In this document: piece after piece, positions 9,573-19,078 of the stretch | Position numbering within the stretch: position 1 is the stretch's first letter | Layout of the letters: each line of letters opens with the position of its first letter | Assembly (NCBI RefSeq): GCF_014652415.1 | Contig: NZ_BMYT01000002.1 | Coordinates: 310,001-374,000, forward strand | Direction: 5' to 3' | DNA: 64,000 nucleotides | Source: Affinundibacterium macrobrachii | GTDB taxonomy: Bacteria > Pseudomonadota > Gammaproteobacteria > Burkholderiales > Burkholderiaceae_D | Position numbers and translations under genes: made by a program | The notes under the pieces: generated by a model | Databases searched by the model: none | What the model saw: only the letters and a program-made list of their open reading frames with translations | What the model was told of the DNA's origin: nothing

Positions 9573-9815
9573 ATGGAACCGAATCAATTTTTTAATGATA
9601 TGCAAGCCAAGATGCAACAGGCTTTAGAAAATTCACCTGCCAAAGATATCGAAAAAAACCTGAAGGCAATGATGTCGCAAGGTTTTGCCAAACTCGATTT
9701 GGTCACACGTGAAGAATTTGATATTCAGGCGCAGGTGTTAGCAAAAACGCGCAGCAAACTCGAAGCTTTGGAGTTACGAATTGCTGAATTGGAAGCACAA
9801 TTACGAGACGAATAG
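9573..9815 (+). CDS. ubiK: Ubiquinone biosynthesis accessory factor UbiK (BMFP domain)
   Basis: An 80-residue protein of the BMFP/UbiK family. UbiK assists UbiJ and the Ubi complex in the hydroxylation steps of ubiquinone synthesis. The sequence shows the amphipathic N-terminal helix (about 1-40) and the C-terminal coiled coil TREEFDIQAQVLAKTRSKLE then LELRIAELEAQL that drives trimer formation. The length is typical. It lies 37 bases upstream of comM on the same strand, a common pairing in betaproteobacteria. The start has an AGGACAGC sequence just upstream. Confidence 0.88.
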   Translation: MEPNQFFNDMQAKMQQALENSPAKDIEKNLKAMMSQGFAKLDLVTREEFDIQAQVLAKTRSKLEALELRIAELEAQLRDE

Positions 9816-9852
9816 CAGCACGCTCGTCTCTATTATGGGATAAGCAAACAGG

Positions 9853-11379
9853 ATGGCACTCGCAGTTCTTAAAAGTCGCGCCTTAAATGGCATGGATGCA
9901 CCAGAAGTCACTGTCGAAGTCCATCTTGCAAATGGTCTCCCCGCATTTACGATTGTTGGCTTACCTGAAACCGAAGTTAAAGAATCCAAAGATCGGGTTC
10001 GAGCCGCGTTACAAAACGCCCGTTTTGATTTTCCGGCACAGCGTATCACCGTCAACTTAGCGCCTGCCGATTTACCCAAAGAATCGGGACGCTTTGACCT
10101 ACCAATCGCTTTAGGAATTTTGGCAGCATCAGGCCAAATTCCTGACGATGCATTAGACCAGTATGAGTTTGCTGGCGAATTGTCACTCTCTGGCGAACTA
10201 AGGCCTATCCGCGGTGCGCTTGCGATGACTTTCGCGATTTGCAAAAGTGCGCAGCGCAATCAATCCGCAGCACGCGCATTTATGCTTCCAAAACAAAATG
10301 CTGAGGAAGCCGCATTAGTCAGTGATGCAAAAATCTATCCCGCCGAATCTTTGCTACAAGTCTGCGCCCATTTTGCAGCTCGTGATCCAGATTCGAAAAT
10401 TTCACCGCATCAAAGTCAGCCACATAAAAATACGATTAGCTATCCTGATTTCAGCGATGTGAAAGCGCAAACCCAAGCCAAACGCGCCCTAGAAGTAGCG
10501 GCAGCAGGGCGGCACAGTATCTTGCTAATGGGGCCACCAGGAACAGGTAAATCGATGCTGGCGAGCCGTTTTCCCGGAATCTTACCTGGCATGACAGACC
10601 AAGAAGCGCTTGAATCTGCCGCAGTGCAATCACTCAGTAATGGCTTTAGTTTGGCAAGATGGAAGCAACGCCCCTACCGCAATCCGCACCATACTGCCTC
10701 TGCGGTCGCTTTGGTCGGTGGTGGTGGAACACCTCGACCTGGAGAGATATCTTTAGCGCATCATGGCGTCCTTTTTTTAGATGAGTTACCAGAGTTTGAC
10801 CGCAAAGTATTAGAGGTATTACGCGAACCTTTGGAGTCAGGCCAAATTCATATTTCGCGCGCTGCCAAACAAGCTAGTTTCCCCGCACGCTTTCAGTTAA
10901 TTGCGGCAATGAACCCTTGCCCTTGCGGCTACTTCGGTCATACTAATAATAAGTGCCGCTGTACGCCCGACGCTGTGTTGCGATATCAAGGAAAAATCTC
11001 GGGTCCTTTACTCGATCGCATTGATATGCAAATTGTTGTGCAAGCGCTGCCACAAGATGAGTTATTTGCTTCTCATCAAAGCGAGAATAATGCAGCTATT
11101 CAAGCTCGTGTCGAATCAGCATTTCATCGGCAAATCAACAGGCAAGGCAAATCCAATAATCTACTCGACACCAAAGAAATCGATTTGTTTTGTACTGCCG
11201 ACGCAGCCACAGAACAATTACTACGCAGTGCGATGCTCAAATTAAATTGGTCGGCGCGAGCCTATCACCGCGTCTTAAAAGTCGCCCGCAGCATTGCAGA
11301 TTTAGCAAACTCTCCAAGTATATTACCGGCGCATGTGGCGGAAGCGATACAGTATCGACGTGCTTTGCGTGAACATTAA
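9853..11379 (+). CDS. comM: ComM/YifB family Mg-chelatase-like AAA+ ATPase
   Basis: A 508-residue hexameric helicase-like ATPase that promotes branch migration during natural transformation (known for ComM of Vibrio and Acinetobacter). It has the N-terminal ChlI-like domain (MALAVLKSRALNGMDAPEV), the Walker A GPPGTGKS at about residue 226, the Walker B region VLFLDELPEF, and the Cys-rich loop NPCPCGYFGH with KCRC. The C-terminal Mg-chelatase domain ends in QYRRALREH. It follows ubiK closely and is probably cotranscribed with it. Whether this organism is naturally competent cannot be told from the window. Confidence 0.95.
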   Translation: MALAVLKSRALNGMDAPEVTVEVHLANGLPAFTIVGLPETEVKESKDRVRAALQNARFDFPAQRITVNLAPADLPKESGRFDLPIALGILAASGQIPDDALDQYEFAGELSLSGELRPIRGALAMTFAICKSAQRNQSAARAFMLPKQNAEEAALVSDAKIYPAESLLQVCAHFAARDPDSKISPHQSQPHKNTISYPDFSDVKAQTQAKRALEVAAAGRHSILLMGPPGTGKSMLASRFPGILPGMTDQEALESAAVQSLSNGFSLARWKQRPYRNPHHTASAVALVGGGGTPRPGEISLAHHGVLFLDELPEFDRKVLEVLREPLESGQIHISRAAKQASFPARFQLIAAMNPCPCGYFGHTNNKCRCTPDAVLRYQGKISGPLLDRIDMQIVVQALPQDELFASHQSENNAAIQARVESAFHRQINRQGKSNNLLDTKEIDLFCTADAATEQLLRSAMLKLNWSARAYHRVLKVARSIADLANSPSILPAHVAEAIQYRRALREH

Positions 11380-11625
11380 CTTCCAGCAATAAGAGCTTCG
11401 CAATTTTCAAAACTTTGGCTTACACTGTTACTTAACGGTAAGTACATAAGGCACACATTACCGCTACTATTATTCGCCTTCTCGCTCGCTTCAATTCTCT
11501 TTTTCTAAGCAGAAATAAACTAAGCAAATTCTCTTTTTCACGAAATACGATTGTGCAGCTTGTTAGCTAAGGTCGGAAAACGATAGACGCCGACAGTTTT
11601 TTACAACATAAGTCGAGGTTTCTAC

Positions 11626-13281
11626 ATGAGTATCAAACGCAGAATTTGGGCCCTTCCTGTCATCGCGACCGTGATTTTTGGTGTTGGTATTGCGGCCAGT
11701 GTCTATTTTTCGACGACAGCGATGAAGTCCATCAAAACTACGGAAACGATTGATTATCCGGTGCTAGATCGATCAAAAAATATCCAAGCGGATGTGCAGG
11801 GCATCGTCGACGCGCTCAAACAAGCCGTTGGTGAAGATGATAAAAAAGGTTTAGATGTCATTGCTGAGCGCGCGAAGAAAGTTAAAGAGAAGTTTAAGAA
11901 CCTTGCCAGCCTACCGGGTCAGCAAGCCTTGGGCGACCGCTTAGGAAAAGAATTTGACGCGTATTACACACCAGCGATTTCGGTTGCCAAGATCATGCTC
12001 GGGGTCGATCAAGGTGATCCGCAGGCTGCGATTGGACAAATGCAATCCTCATTAAAAGTACTAGAGGACGATTTAAAGAAGACCGTTGATACAGCACAAG
12101 CACAGTTCACCGCCGGCGTTGATCGCAGTGCAGATAATGTGAGCCGCGTGTTATGGACAGTGATTATCGCGGGTTTGATCGTCATTCTGGTACTCGGTGT
12201 AGTCTCCTACTTCATCATTCGCACAGTATGGGCGCAATTAGGTGGCGAGCCTGAATACGCACAAGAAATTGCCTCGGCAGTGGCGTCGGGCGATTTGACC
12301 ATGCATATCGAGGTCGAGCGAGGCGACACAAGCAGCTTGTTGGCGGCACTCGCTGAAATGCAAAGCCGTTTGCAAAATATGGTTTCTGAAATTAAGACTT
12401 CAGCTGAAACGATCAAAGTAGCAAGTGCAGAAATCGCCTCGGGCAATACAGATTTGTCTTCTCGTACCGAGTCTCAAGCCAGCAGCTTAGAAGAAACTTC
12501 CAGCTCAATGGAAACCATGACCGAAACGGTTAAACAAAATGCGGACAATGCCCGCCAAGCAAACAAAATGGTACAAACCGCGTCAGAAGTGGCAGTGAAG
12601 GGTGGTGATGTGGTTAGTCAAGTCGTCACAACGATGGATGACATTAACCAATCGTCTAAGAAAATCGTCGACATTATTAGCGTGATCGATGGCATTGCAT
12701 TTCAAACCAATATTTTGGCATTGAATGCGGCAGTTGAAGCGGCTCGGGCAGGTGAACAAGGTCGTGGTTTTGCGGTGGTTGCGTCTGAGGTTCGCAGTCT
12801 GGCACAACGTAGCGCGGCAGCGGCAAAAGAAATCAAAACCTTGATTGGTGACTCAGTGGATAAGGTCGCGACTGGTTCTACTCTAGTCGATCAAGCAGGT
12901 CAGACCATGGAAGAAATCGTTGCGTCTGTTCGCCGCGTCAGTGACATCATGTCGGAAATTACCGCAGCAAGTCAGGAACAAAGTACTGGCATTCAAGAGA
13001 TCGGTTCCGCAATTAATCAAATGGATGAAATGACGCAGCAAAATGCAGCATTGGTTGAAGAAGCTGCGGCCGCTGCAGAGTCATTAGAAGAACAAGCGGA
13101 TTTGTTGACCAAAGCCTTGGACGTCTTTAAGTTGAATAACACACACAACTCGGCCAAACCAGCCAGTCGTGCCGCACCAGTCAAACCAAGTAACAAAGCG
13201 TCACCAGTCAGAATCGCTGCTGCGCCGTCAGCAAGCAATACCAAAACGGAAAAAGAAAATGATGATTGGGAAGAGTTTTAA
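11626..13281 (+). CDS. Methyl-accepting chemotaxis protein
   Basis: A 551-residue chemoreceptor. Transmembrane helix 1 (about 7-30) is followed by a periplasmic helical domain of about 145 residues of four-helix-bundle type, helix 2 (about 174-198), a HAMP domain, and the long cytoplasmic signalling hairpin. The tip [20 protein letters not shown], which contacts CheA and CheW, is intact. The C-terminus ends in DWEEF, which resembles the NWETF pentapeptide that recruits the adaptation enzymes CheR and CheB. The ligand cannot be told. It is a single-gene unit with its own terminator. No other che genes are in the window, so this is one of several dispersed receptors by inference. Confidence 0.94.
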   Translation: MSIKRRIWALPVIATVIFGVGIAASVYFSTTAMKSIKTTETIDYPVLDRSKNIQADVQGIVDALKQAVGEDDKKGLDVIAERAKKVKEKFKNLASLPGQQALGDRLGKEFDAYYTPAISVAKIMLGVDQGDPQAAIGQMQSSLKVLEDDLKKTVDTAQAQFTAGVDRSADNVSRVLWTVIIAGLIVILVLGVVSYFIIRTVWAQLGGEPEYAQEIASAVASGDLTMHIEVERGDTSSLLAALAEMQSRLQNMVSEIKTSAETIKVASAEIASGNTDLSSRTESQASSLEETSSSMETMTETVKQNADNARQANKMVQTASEVAVKGGDVVSQVVTTMDDINQSSKKIVDIISVIDGIAFQTNILALNAAVEAARAGEQGRGFAVVASEVRSLAQRSAAAAKEIKTLIGDSVDKVATGSTLVDQAGQTMEEIVASVRRVSDIMSEITAASQEQSTGIQEIGSAINQMDEMTQQNAALVEEAAAAAESLEEQADLLTKALDVFKLNNTHNSAKPASRAAPVKPSNKASPVRIAAAPSASNTKTEKENDDWEEF

Positions 13282-13308
13282 ATCGAACTGCTAGTACTTC
13301 TAGCCCCC

Positions 13309-13351
13309 AAAAAAAAGCCAGCGTATCTCTATGGAATATGCTGGCTTTTTT
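13309..13351. terminator. Bidirectional terminator between chemoreceptor and M20 hydrolase
   Basis: AAAAAAGCCAGC pairs with GCTGGCTTTTTT around a short loop. The hairpin has A on one side and T on the other, so it can serve both the rightward chemoreceptor gene and the leftward amidohydrolase gene. Confidence 0.8.
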
Positions 13352-13441
13352 ATTGAAAATTTTATGAGAAAATTAGAGGCACACAACTCTCAACAACGAC
13401 AGCCTCAAATTTCTGTACAACCTAGCTTGAGCAATACTATT

Positions 13442-14635
13442 TTATTTGGCCTTCAAAAATGCTTGTGCCAAAGCGACCCAATAACTCGCGCCAATCGGTA
13501 ACAGGTCGTCATTAAAATCATAACTTGGATTATGTAGATTGCATGGTCCTAAACCATGACCAGCGCTGCGATGATCGCCCGTACCATTTCCTAAAAACAC
13601 ATAACAGCCAGGCTTGGCTTGCAGCATGTAAGCAAAATCTTCGGCACCCATAGTCGCTTCGACTTGTGTATCGACATGATCACTACCGACCAAATCGCGC
13701 ATCACCTGTATCGCAAATTCGGTTTCATTCACATGATTGATTAATGGCGGATAGTTGCGTTGAAACTTGAATTCAATTTGCGCATCAAAAGCCTCTGCCG
13801 TAGATCTTGCGATGGTTTCCATACGTCGCTCAATTAAATCGAGCACATCAGTGCTAAAGGTTCTGACGGTACCGATTAATTTAGCCTCGTCAGGAATCAC
13901 ATTGGTCGCGCTACCCGAATGAATCTGCGTCAAAGATAATACTGCGGGTTCTAAAGGATTGACATTGCGGCTAACGATGGTTTGCCAACTTTGCGCAATT
14001 TGGACTGCGATCATGACTGGATCAATGCCTTTTTGCGGTTGTGCTGCGTGAGCACCTTTTCCAAGTACTGTGACTTCAAACTCGTTAGACGAAGCCATCA
14101 TCCCGCCTGTCTTCACAGCGAATTGACCAGCCGCAATTCCCGGCCAATTATGCATACCAAATACCGCATCCATCGGGCATTTCGTAAACAAACCATCTTC
14201 AATCATCCGACGTGCGCCGCCACCACCTTCTTCCGCTGGCTGGAAAATCACATAAACCGTGCCATCAAAATCGCCCGTTTGCTGCAAATAACGTGCAGCA
14301 CCCAATAGCATCGCGGTATGTCCATCATGACCGCATGCGTGCATTTTTCCTGGATGTTTTGATGTATGAGAAAACTGATTGATCTCTTGCATAGGCAAGG
14401 CATCCATATCCGCACGCAAACCCAAAGCACGCGAGCTAGAACCGCGCTGAATCACGCCGACCACACCGGTGCCAGCCATACCGCGAATCACAGGAATTCC
14501 CCATTCCTCTAGCTTTTGCGCAACCACATCAGCGGTGCGAAATTCTTCAAAACACAATTCAGGATGTGCATGGATATCTCGCCGAATTGCTTGGATTTCT
14601 TGTTGGAATTGTAGAATAGGGTCAAATAATTTCAT
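13442..14635 (-). CDS. M20 family amidohydrolase (hippurate hydrolase type)
   Basis: A 397-residue metal-dependent aminoacylase-like enzyme that cleaves N-acyl amino acids. The family metal-site motifs are visible: HACGHDGHTAMLLGAA, PAEEGGGGARRMIEDGLF and, near the end, GAEDFAYML with GNGTGDHRSAGHGLGP. The small dimerisation domain lies between them. I start it at 14635 (MKLFDPIL), where a GGAG ribosome site lies 8 bases upstream; the frame runs 22 codons further but without support. The substrate is uncertain: hippurate, N-acetyl amino acids or indole-acyl conjugates are all handled by relatives. It is monocistronic. Confidence 0.9.
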   Translation of the reverse strand: MKLFDPILQFQQEIQAIRRDIHAHPELCFEEFRTADVVAQKLEEWGIPVIRGMAGTGVVGVIQRGSSSRALGLRADMDALPMQEINQFSHTSKHPGKMHACGHDGHTAMLLGAARYLQQTGDFDGTVYVIFQPAEEGGGGARRMIEDGLFTKCPMDAVFGMHNWPGIAAGQFAVKTGGMMASSNEFEVTVLGKGAHAAQPQKGIDPVMIAVQIAQSWQTIVSRNVNPLEPAVLSLTQIHSGSATNVIPDEAKLIGTVRTFSTDVLDLIERRMETIARSTAEAFDAQIEFKFQRNYPPLINHVNETEFAIQVMRDLVGSDHVDTQVEATMGAEDFAYMLQAKPGCYVFLGNGTGDHRSAGHGLGPCNLHNPSYDFNDDLLPIGASYWVALAQAFLKAK

Positions 14636-14947
14636 GCTTATCTCCAGACTGCTTTTATGCGAATACAGAGCTAAAGTGTAAAGCATTTCCCTTAAAAACA
14701 ATGCAGCTTGATTTGGGTACTATCAAGGAAGTAATGAGGCGCGAGAAATTAGGAATAGAAACTGGGTGTAGAGGCAAATCGAAATACGAAAGCGAAGATG
14801 CTAGATGAAAGATAAAGAAAATAGACAGAAAATTAAAAACAGTTAGAGAAAATAGCTGAATGAACAATAAAAAAGCAAGATATATATTTGGTTTATATCT
14901 GGTATACGAAAAATCAAGCAGACTTATTTGCTGCACTGCGATAAAGT

Positions 14948-14964
14948 AACTCCTGTCTCCTCCA
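14948..14964 (+). other. Possible tRNA or tmRNA 3'-end remnant
   Basis: The string AACTCCTGTCTCCTCCA reads like the end of a T-loop, the 3' T-stem and the 3' acceptor strand of a tRNA-like molecule. The matching 5' parts (ACAGG before a TTC loop, and GGAGGAG) are not found upstream, and ACA replaces CCA. It may be a remnant of a tRNA or of an attachment site. This is weak evidence. Confidence 0.2.
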
Positions 14965-14987
14965 ACACCTCTTAAAGGTTTGGACTT

Positions 14988-15019
14988 AACCCGCAGCCTA
15001 GGCTAGCGGGTTTTTTTTT
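14988..15019 (+). terminator. Rightward Rho-independent terminator without an obvious gene
   Basis: AACCCGC pairs with GCGGGTT, with AGCC/GGCT continuing the stem, and is followed by nine T. No rightward gene lies between 13281 and here. Confidence 0.7.
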
Positions 15020-15057
15020 CGCCGCAACAATTTACGATTCAATTGACCAAAAGAAAA

Positions 15058-15083
15058 CAGCGCCAATTGATCAATTGGCGCTG
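15058..15083 (-). terminator. Terminator of the DUF3567 gene
   Basis: A perfect 26-base palindrome, with half-site CAGCGCCAATTGA, lies 27 bases past the DUF3567 stop. Read on the minus strand it is followed by TTTTCTTTT, as in an intrinsic terminator. Confidence 0.7.
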
Positions 15084-15109
15084 TCGATTATTCGAGAAAA
15101 AATGAGATT

Positions 15110-15367
15110 TTAGTGCAACAAAACAGCCTGTCCCATATAGGAATCAAATTTAGCAAGAAACTCGTCAATTTCTTCTATGCTAGGCTCATTTGAAATCAAT
15201 TCTTGTACATCGTGACGGAAGGTCTCGGCCTGAATCCCACCAATAAAGCATTCACGGCGCACGGATTTATCGGTAATTTCGTATCCACCAAAACGTAATA
15301 CTTCATGATCTGTTTGTGCACCAAACTCGACCACGCTGTATTGGTCGCTGTTATAAATAATATTCAT
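15110..15367 (-). CDS. DUF3567 family protein
   Basis: An 85-residue protein beginning MNIIYNSDQYSVVEFG and containing GGYEITDK and a run of acidic helices (EPSIEEIDEFLAKFDSYM). It matches the small betaproteobacterial DUF3567 family, whose function is unknown. It is cytoplasmic by sequence, with no signal or membrane segment. It is a single gene with its own palindromic terminator. The length is full for the family. Confidence 0.8.
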   Translation of the reverse strand: MNIIYNSDQYSVVEFGAQTDHEVLRFGGYEITDKSVRRECFIGGIQAETFRHDVQELISNEPSIEEIDEFLAKFDSYMGQAVLLH

Positions 15368-15495
15368 TTTGTTCTTCCTCGCTGGTATTTATCTCTATTC
15401 AAGAACAAACCAAGGTGCTTTTGATCGATTTTTGGAGGCTAGACGAATCTGCTTCCGTATGAATAGTTACGGCAAGGAAATGGCTGAACTTTAGC

Positions 15496-15900
15496 TCAAA
15501 GTATTATTTCATTTTTGCGCTGCAAAATGCGCGCGTAAGTTGGACTTGATAAGGAAGTATTCAGAGCGGGCAAATGTTCTGCATCGTTCATAGCGATAAA
15601 CAAATGACTAAGCCCTTGGCGCAATAAGCGATTTAAGGTCACACGCATGGCAATCTGGCCGATACAACAAAAGCAGCCTGGTGCGATCCGTTCCAATTTG
15701 ATATGTGATGATGCTTGCAAAGACATGGAACCAGTCGGCAATCCTTCTAGCAATACACCATATTTTTGATACTCTGCAGCAGCGCAGAGTTTTTGTAGCT
15801 CGGTAGTTATCCAAGCTTCTCGCTCAGAATAACTACCTCCTGCAACAATGGTTAATCTAGTAAGCTTAGTTGACTCAAGCTTACTCGCCACGCTTACCAT
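15496..15900 (-). CDS. CobW/G3E-GTPase-like small protein with degenerate P-loop
   Basis: A 134-residue protein that resembles the first half of CobW-type GTPases. The hydrophobic strand LTIVAGG sits where the P-loop should be, but GxxGxGKT is missing (GGSYSERE instead). The CobW metal motif GCxCC is kept as PGCFCCIG, Cys 76, 78 and 79, followed by the usual helix NRLLRQGLSHLFIAM. So nucleotide binding looks lost while a metal site may remain. The gene overlaps the end of ntrX by 20 bases and is probably translated with it. I cannot assign a function; metal binding or handling is inference. It could also be a decaying fragment, but the frame is clean and ends normally. Confidence 0.6.
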   Translation of the reverse strand: MVSVASKLESTKLTRLTIVAGGSYSEREAWITTELQKLCAAAEYQKYGVLLEGLPTGSMSLQASSHIKLERIAPGCFCCIGQIAMRVTLNRLLRQGLSHLFIAMNDAEHLPALNTSLSSPTYARILQRKNEIIL

Positions 15901-16603
15901 ATTTCACAGATTCAACGCCCAATTGCTTCAGTTTGCGATACAAATGGGTACGCTCTAAGCCGGTTTTTTCAGCAACACGAGTCATGCTCCCACCTTCGCG
16001 ATGCAAATGGTATTCAAAATAAATTCGTTCAAATGCATCACGCGCTTCGCGTAAAGGCAAATCAAAAGATAAATTATTAAATGAATGTTGATGGTTCTGC
16101 AGCATGTGATTTCCCATTGAGAAATCACGATTTTCATAGTTGGCTGGCGTCGCTGAGAACTGTGTAGTGGCAACGACATTAGAAGTAGTTTCCGATACAT
16201 TGACGCGTGCAACAGGCACCACTGGACGTGGTACTTCAATATTTCTGGTCAATCCTTGCTGTACCGCTTTTAATAACTTTTGCAGGGCAATTGGTTTTTC
16301 TAAGAAATTGAGCGCGCCGATACGGGTCGCTTCAACCGCAGTATCAATCGTAGCGTGACCCGACATCATAATTACTGGCATCGTCAACAAACCATCACGC
16401 TGCCACTCTTTTAGCAAAGTCACGCCATCGGTGTCAGGCATCCAAATATCTAACAAAACCAAGTCAGGGCGCGATTGCGCTCTTGCTTCGCGAGCTTGTT
16501 GTGCATTTTCTGCTAATTGAACGACGTGTCCCTCATCGCCCAAGATTTCCGAGAGTAGCTCTCGAATTCCCATTTCGTCATCGACGACTAATATGTTTGC
16601 CAT
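15881..16603 (-). CDS. ntrX: NtrX-like response regulator lacking the AAA+ domain
   Basis: A 240-residue response regulator with a receiver domain (phospho-acceptor Asp 52 in LVLLDIWMPD, switch Lys in FLEKPI), a low-complexity linker and a C-terminal Fis-type helix-turn-helix (MTRVAEKTGLERTHLYRKLKQLG). Classical NtrX is about 450 residues and has a central sigma-54-activating ATPase, which is absent here, so this protein should not itself remodel sigma-54 polymerase. The partner kinase NtrY is encoded directly upstream (111-base gap). The short form is, to my knowledge, usual in Burkholderiales. Targets cannot be read from the sequence. Confidence 0.85.
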   Translation of the reverse strand: MANILVVDDEMGIRELLSEILGDEGHVVQLAENAQQAREARAQSRPDLVLLDIWMPDTDGVTLLKEWQRDGLLTMPVIMMSGHATIDTAVEATRIGALNFLEKPIALQKLLKAVQQGLTRNIEVPRPVVPVARVNVSETTSNVVATTQFSATPANYENRDFSMGNHMLQNHQHSFNNLSFDLPLREARDAFERIYFEYHLHREGGSMTRVAEKTGLERTHLYRKLKQLGVESVKYGKRGE

Positions 16604-16714
16604 AAATCTACCCTAAACCCTACTCCGCTATATTTACGTGATGTCATTCTTCTCTAAGGAAGCTCTTGAACTATTTTTGACCTTAGTTTTATCTTGATGA
16701 GATCAAACCTCGCA

Positions 16715-19078
16715 TCATACTAAGGTATTTACATCTGGTGCTAACTTTAACAGCAAAATCGAAACTTTGGCACCGTTTGAATCAGTTCGATTTTGAATAT
16801 CGATCTTACCGCCATGTTCATCGACAATTTTTTTCACCATCGCCAAACCTAAACCTGTACCGCGCGGTTTAGAAGTGGCATAGGGCTCGAACGCGCGAGC
16901 CAATATTTTATTGGAAAACCCTGGTCCATTATCGATCACTGACAAACGCACAGCGACTCGCTCTGTTTTATCAGCGCTAATGTAATGAACGATTTCAGCA
17001 ATCACATCGATGCGAGGAATCTGTCCAGATTTTACATTTTCACTCACCGCATCCTGTGCATTTTGGAGCAAGTTATGTATGACTTGGCGAATCTGGGTCC
17101 CATCCCCCATGATTAAAGGCAAATCATTAGCGATTTGTAAGTGAATAATATCGCGTCCATCACCCGATAAGTATAAATGCAAAACATCATCAATTAAGGC
17201 AGATAAGTTAATCTTTGACAAAACTGCTTGCGGTATTTTGGCGTAATCACGGAAATCATCCACCATCCGCTTCATCGAGGTCACTTGATTGACGATGGTG
17301 GTCGTACTCTTACTCAAAAATTGCGCATCGAGCTCGTTTAATTTATCCACCAATTTCATTTGCAAACGTTCTGCTGACAACTGAATTGGCGTTAAGGGGT
17401 TTTTAATTTCATGCGCTAATCGACGTGCTACTTCACCCCACGCAATCGAGCGTTGCGCTGAAATGATGTTCGTAATATCGTCGAAAACGATCACATAACC
17501 GACACCGGAATTGACTGGAAGATGTGAGCCGCGCGCCAATAAGGTAACGCCTTTTTCTTCTTCGCTATTAGCGACTAATTTATCGCCTTCATTAATTCCT
17601 TCAAAAATCGAACTAGGCAATTCGATTTGTTGTTGCCAATGTTCTTGTTCGGGACCGCCAGCCGATTGTGCATGTTGTTCTGAAAATGCTTTATCAATTG
17701 CTGCCGCAAATACTTGTAGCCCTTGAATCTGCGATAAAGGTTTACCGATTTCTTTATCCAAGGCACGTCGTAAAATTCGCTCAACGGAATGGTTACAACT
17801 CACCAGACAAGCATTTTGATCTAACACCATCACACCGGCAGACATACTACCTAACACCGACTCTAAATAAGCCTTGGCGTTTTCAAGTTCATTACGATTT
17901 TTTTCTACCGCGGATCTGGCTTCAAATAATTGATGCGTCATCGTATTAAACGACTGCGTCAAGCTACCTAATTCATCTGAGGTGGTAGTGATAGGGCGGG
18001 GCGACAAATTGCCTTCTGCGACCGCTTTGGTACCTTCAGCCAATAATAAAAGCGGTCTAGCTAATTCACCAGAGATAAAAAATGCTGCGGTAATAGCGCC
18101 AAAAATCGCAAACAAAAGAAGCAAAGTTAAGGTGACCAAGTACATATTCTTCAAACCATTACGACTTGAAGATCGCTCCCGATGTTCCGCAATCGCGTTG
18201 GTAAATACTTTTGCTTGCGTATCTAGTAATTCAGGGACCGCTTGAATAACTTGTAGATAGTTTCGTTCTTTTTGAAAGCGAGAATCAATACCCGAAGATT
18301 GCAGAGGAATAATCACCCGCAAAAATTCTTGGTTACTGTTTTCGGTATTAGTATGTTGGTGTGCTTCGGTAAACAAATTACGGGTTGCATCTTCGCCAGC
18401 ATGGTCTACATGACTACTAAATTGCGAATACTTACCTTCGGCACGCACCGTTTGTATCATGCCTGCGGTGGGTAACTCTGGCACCAACACGCCTGGGTTT
18501 TCGTTCGATGTCGCAATCACGCGCCCACGGTGGCTAACAATGGTGGCTTCCTTCACCTGCATTTGTTCGCGCAAACGAGATAAGCGGATAGGCAAAGAAG
18601 ATGACATCGAACTATCGGCAATATCAGCAAGCTGATTCGCCATACTACGTGCCTTACCTTCGAGATCTTTTAAAGTGTAATCTAAAGCCGTATGCCCTAA
18701 GTTCACACCAGAATTTAGCAAGGGATCGAGTTTGACGATAAACCACGAATCAATCGAACGGGTAACGAACTGCACTGACACCAGATAAATCAAAGAGCCC
18801 GGCAAAATCCCCGTCAATGCAAATAGAATCACCAATCGCGTCATAATCCGCGAGCCAAATTCGCGTTGACGATAACGGCGTATCAATTGCCACAGCAAGG
18901 TGGTTACCATCGCTAATAAGCCGCAAGCAACCACCGCATTCGCCATTAATAGCAAAGGCAGATTTTCATTGATGGCACGAAAACGACTTGAGTTTTCTGT
19001 CGCTGTCATCAAGATGAACAACAAGACGCTCATCAGAACGCCGCCAATCACCAAACCTTGCCGCAAAAATCTTGTCAC
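16715..19078 (-). CDS. ntrY: NtrY-like membrane sensor histidine kinase
   Basis: A 787-residue kinase. Residues 1-105 hold three hydrophobic helices, then comes a periplasmic domain, a further membrane helix near 320-345 (LVTLTLLLLFAIFGAITAAF), a HAMP domain, a PAS domain (about 410-530), the HisKA box RRLAHEIKNPLTPIQLSAER with His 556, and an ATPase domain with DNGPGF and GTGLGLAMVKKIVDEHGG. It overlaps the DUF4390 gene upstream by 4 bases and precedes its partner regulator. NtrY/NtrX pairs govern nitrogen and redox or envelope responses in other proteobacteria; the signal here is unknown. Confidence 0.92.
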   Translation of the reverse strand: MTRFLRQGLVIGGVLMSVLLFILMTATENSSRFRAINENLPLLLMANAVVACGLLAMVTTLLWQLIRRYRQREFGSRIMTRLVILFALTGILPGSLIYLVSVQFVTRSIDSWFIVKLDPLLNSGVNLGHTALDYTLKDLEGKARSMANQLADIADSSMSSSLPIRLSRLREQMQVKEATIVSHRGRVIATSNENPGVLVPELPTAGMIQTVRAEGKYSQFSSHVDHAGEDATRNLFTEAHQHTNTENSNQEFLRVIIPLQSSGIDSRFQKERNYLQVIQAVPELLDTQAKVFTNAIAEHRERSSSRNGLKNMYLVTLTLLLLFAIFGAITAAFFISGELARPLLLLAEGTKAVAEGNLSPRPITTTSDELGSLTQSFNTMTHQLFEARSAVEKNRNELENAKAYLESVLGSMSAGVMVLDQNACLVSCNHSVERILRRALDKEIGKPLSQIQGLQVFAAAIDKAFSEQHAQSAGGPEQEHWQQQIELPSSIFEGINEGDKLVANSEEEKGVTLLARGSHLPVNSGVGYVIVFDDITNIISAQRSIAWGEVARRLAHEIKNPLTPIQLSAERLQMKLVDKLNELDAQFLSKSTTTIVNQVTSMKRMVDDFRDYAKIPQAVLSKINLSALIDDVLHLYLSGDGRDIIHLQIANDLPLIMGDGTQIRQVIHNLLQNAQDAVSENVKSGQIPRIDVIAEIVHYISADKTERVAVRLSVIDNGPGFSNKILARAFEPYATSKPRGTGLGLAMVKKIVDEHGGKIDIQNRTDSNGAKVSILLLKLAPDVNTLV

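Larger units (their letters stand above)
14636..15109. other. Gene-free, very A-rich spacer
   Basis: About 470 bases with no credible coding frame. The left half (14740-14930) is markedly A-rich and unlike its surroundings. The right half holds an isolated tRNA-3'-end-like string (14948-14964), a strong rightward terminator (14988-15019) and a leftward terminator (15058-15083). The combination of a rightward terminator with no rightward gene before it suggests a lost or unrecognised small RNA or tRNA gene. Confidence 0.4.

Noticed and set aside
11380-11625. A sigma-28 promoter for the chemoreceptor
   Set aside because: Sequences such as AACGATAG near 11580 only partly match GCCGATAA and lack a properly spaced -35.
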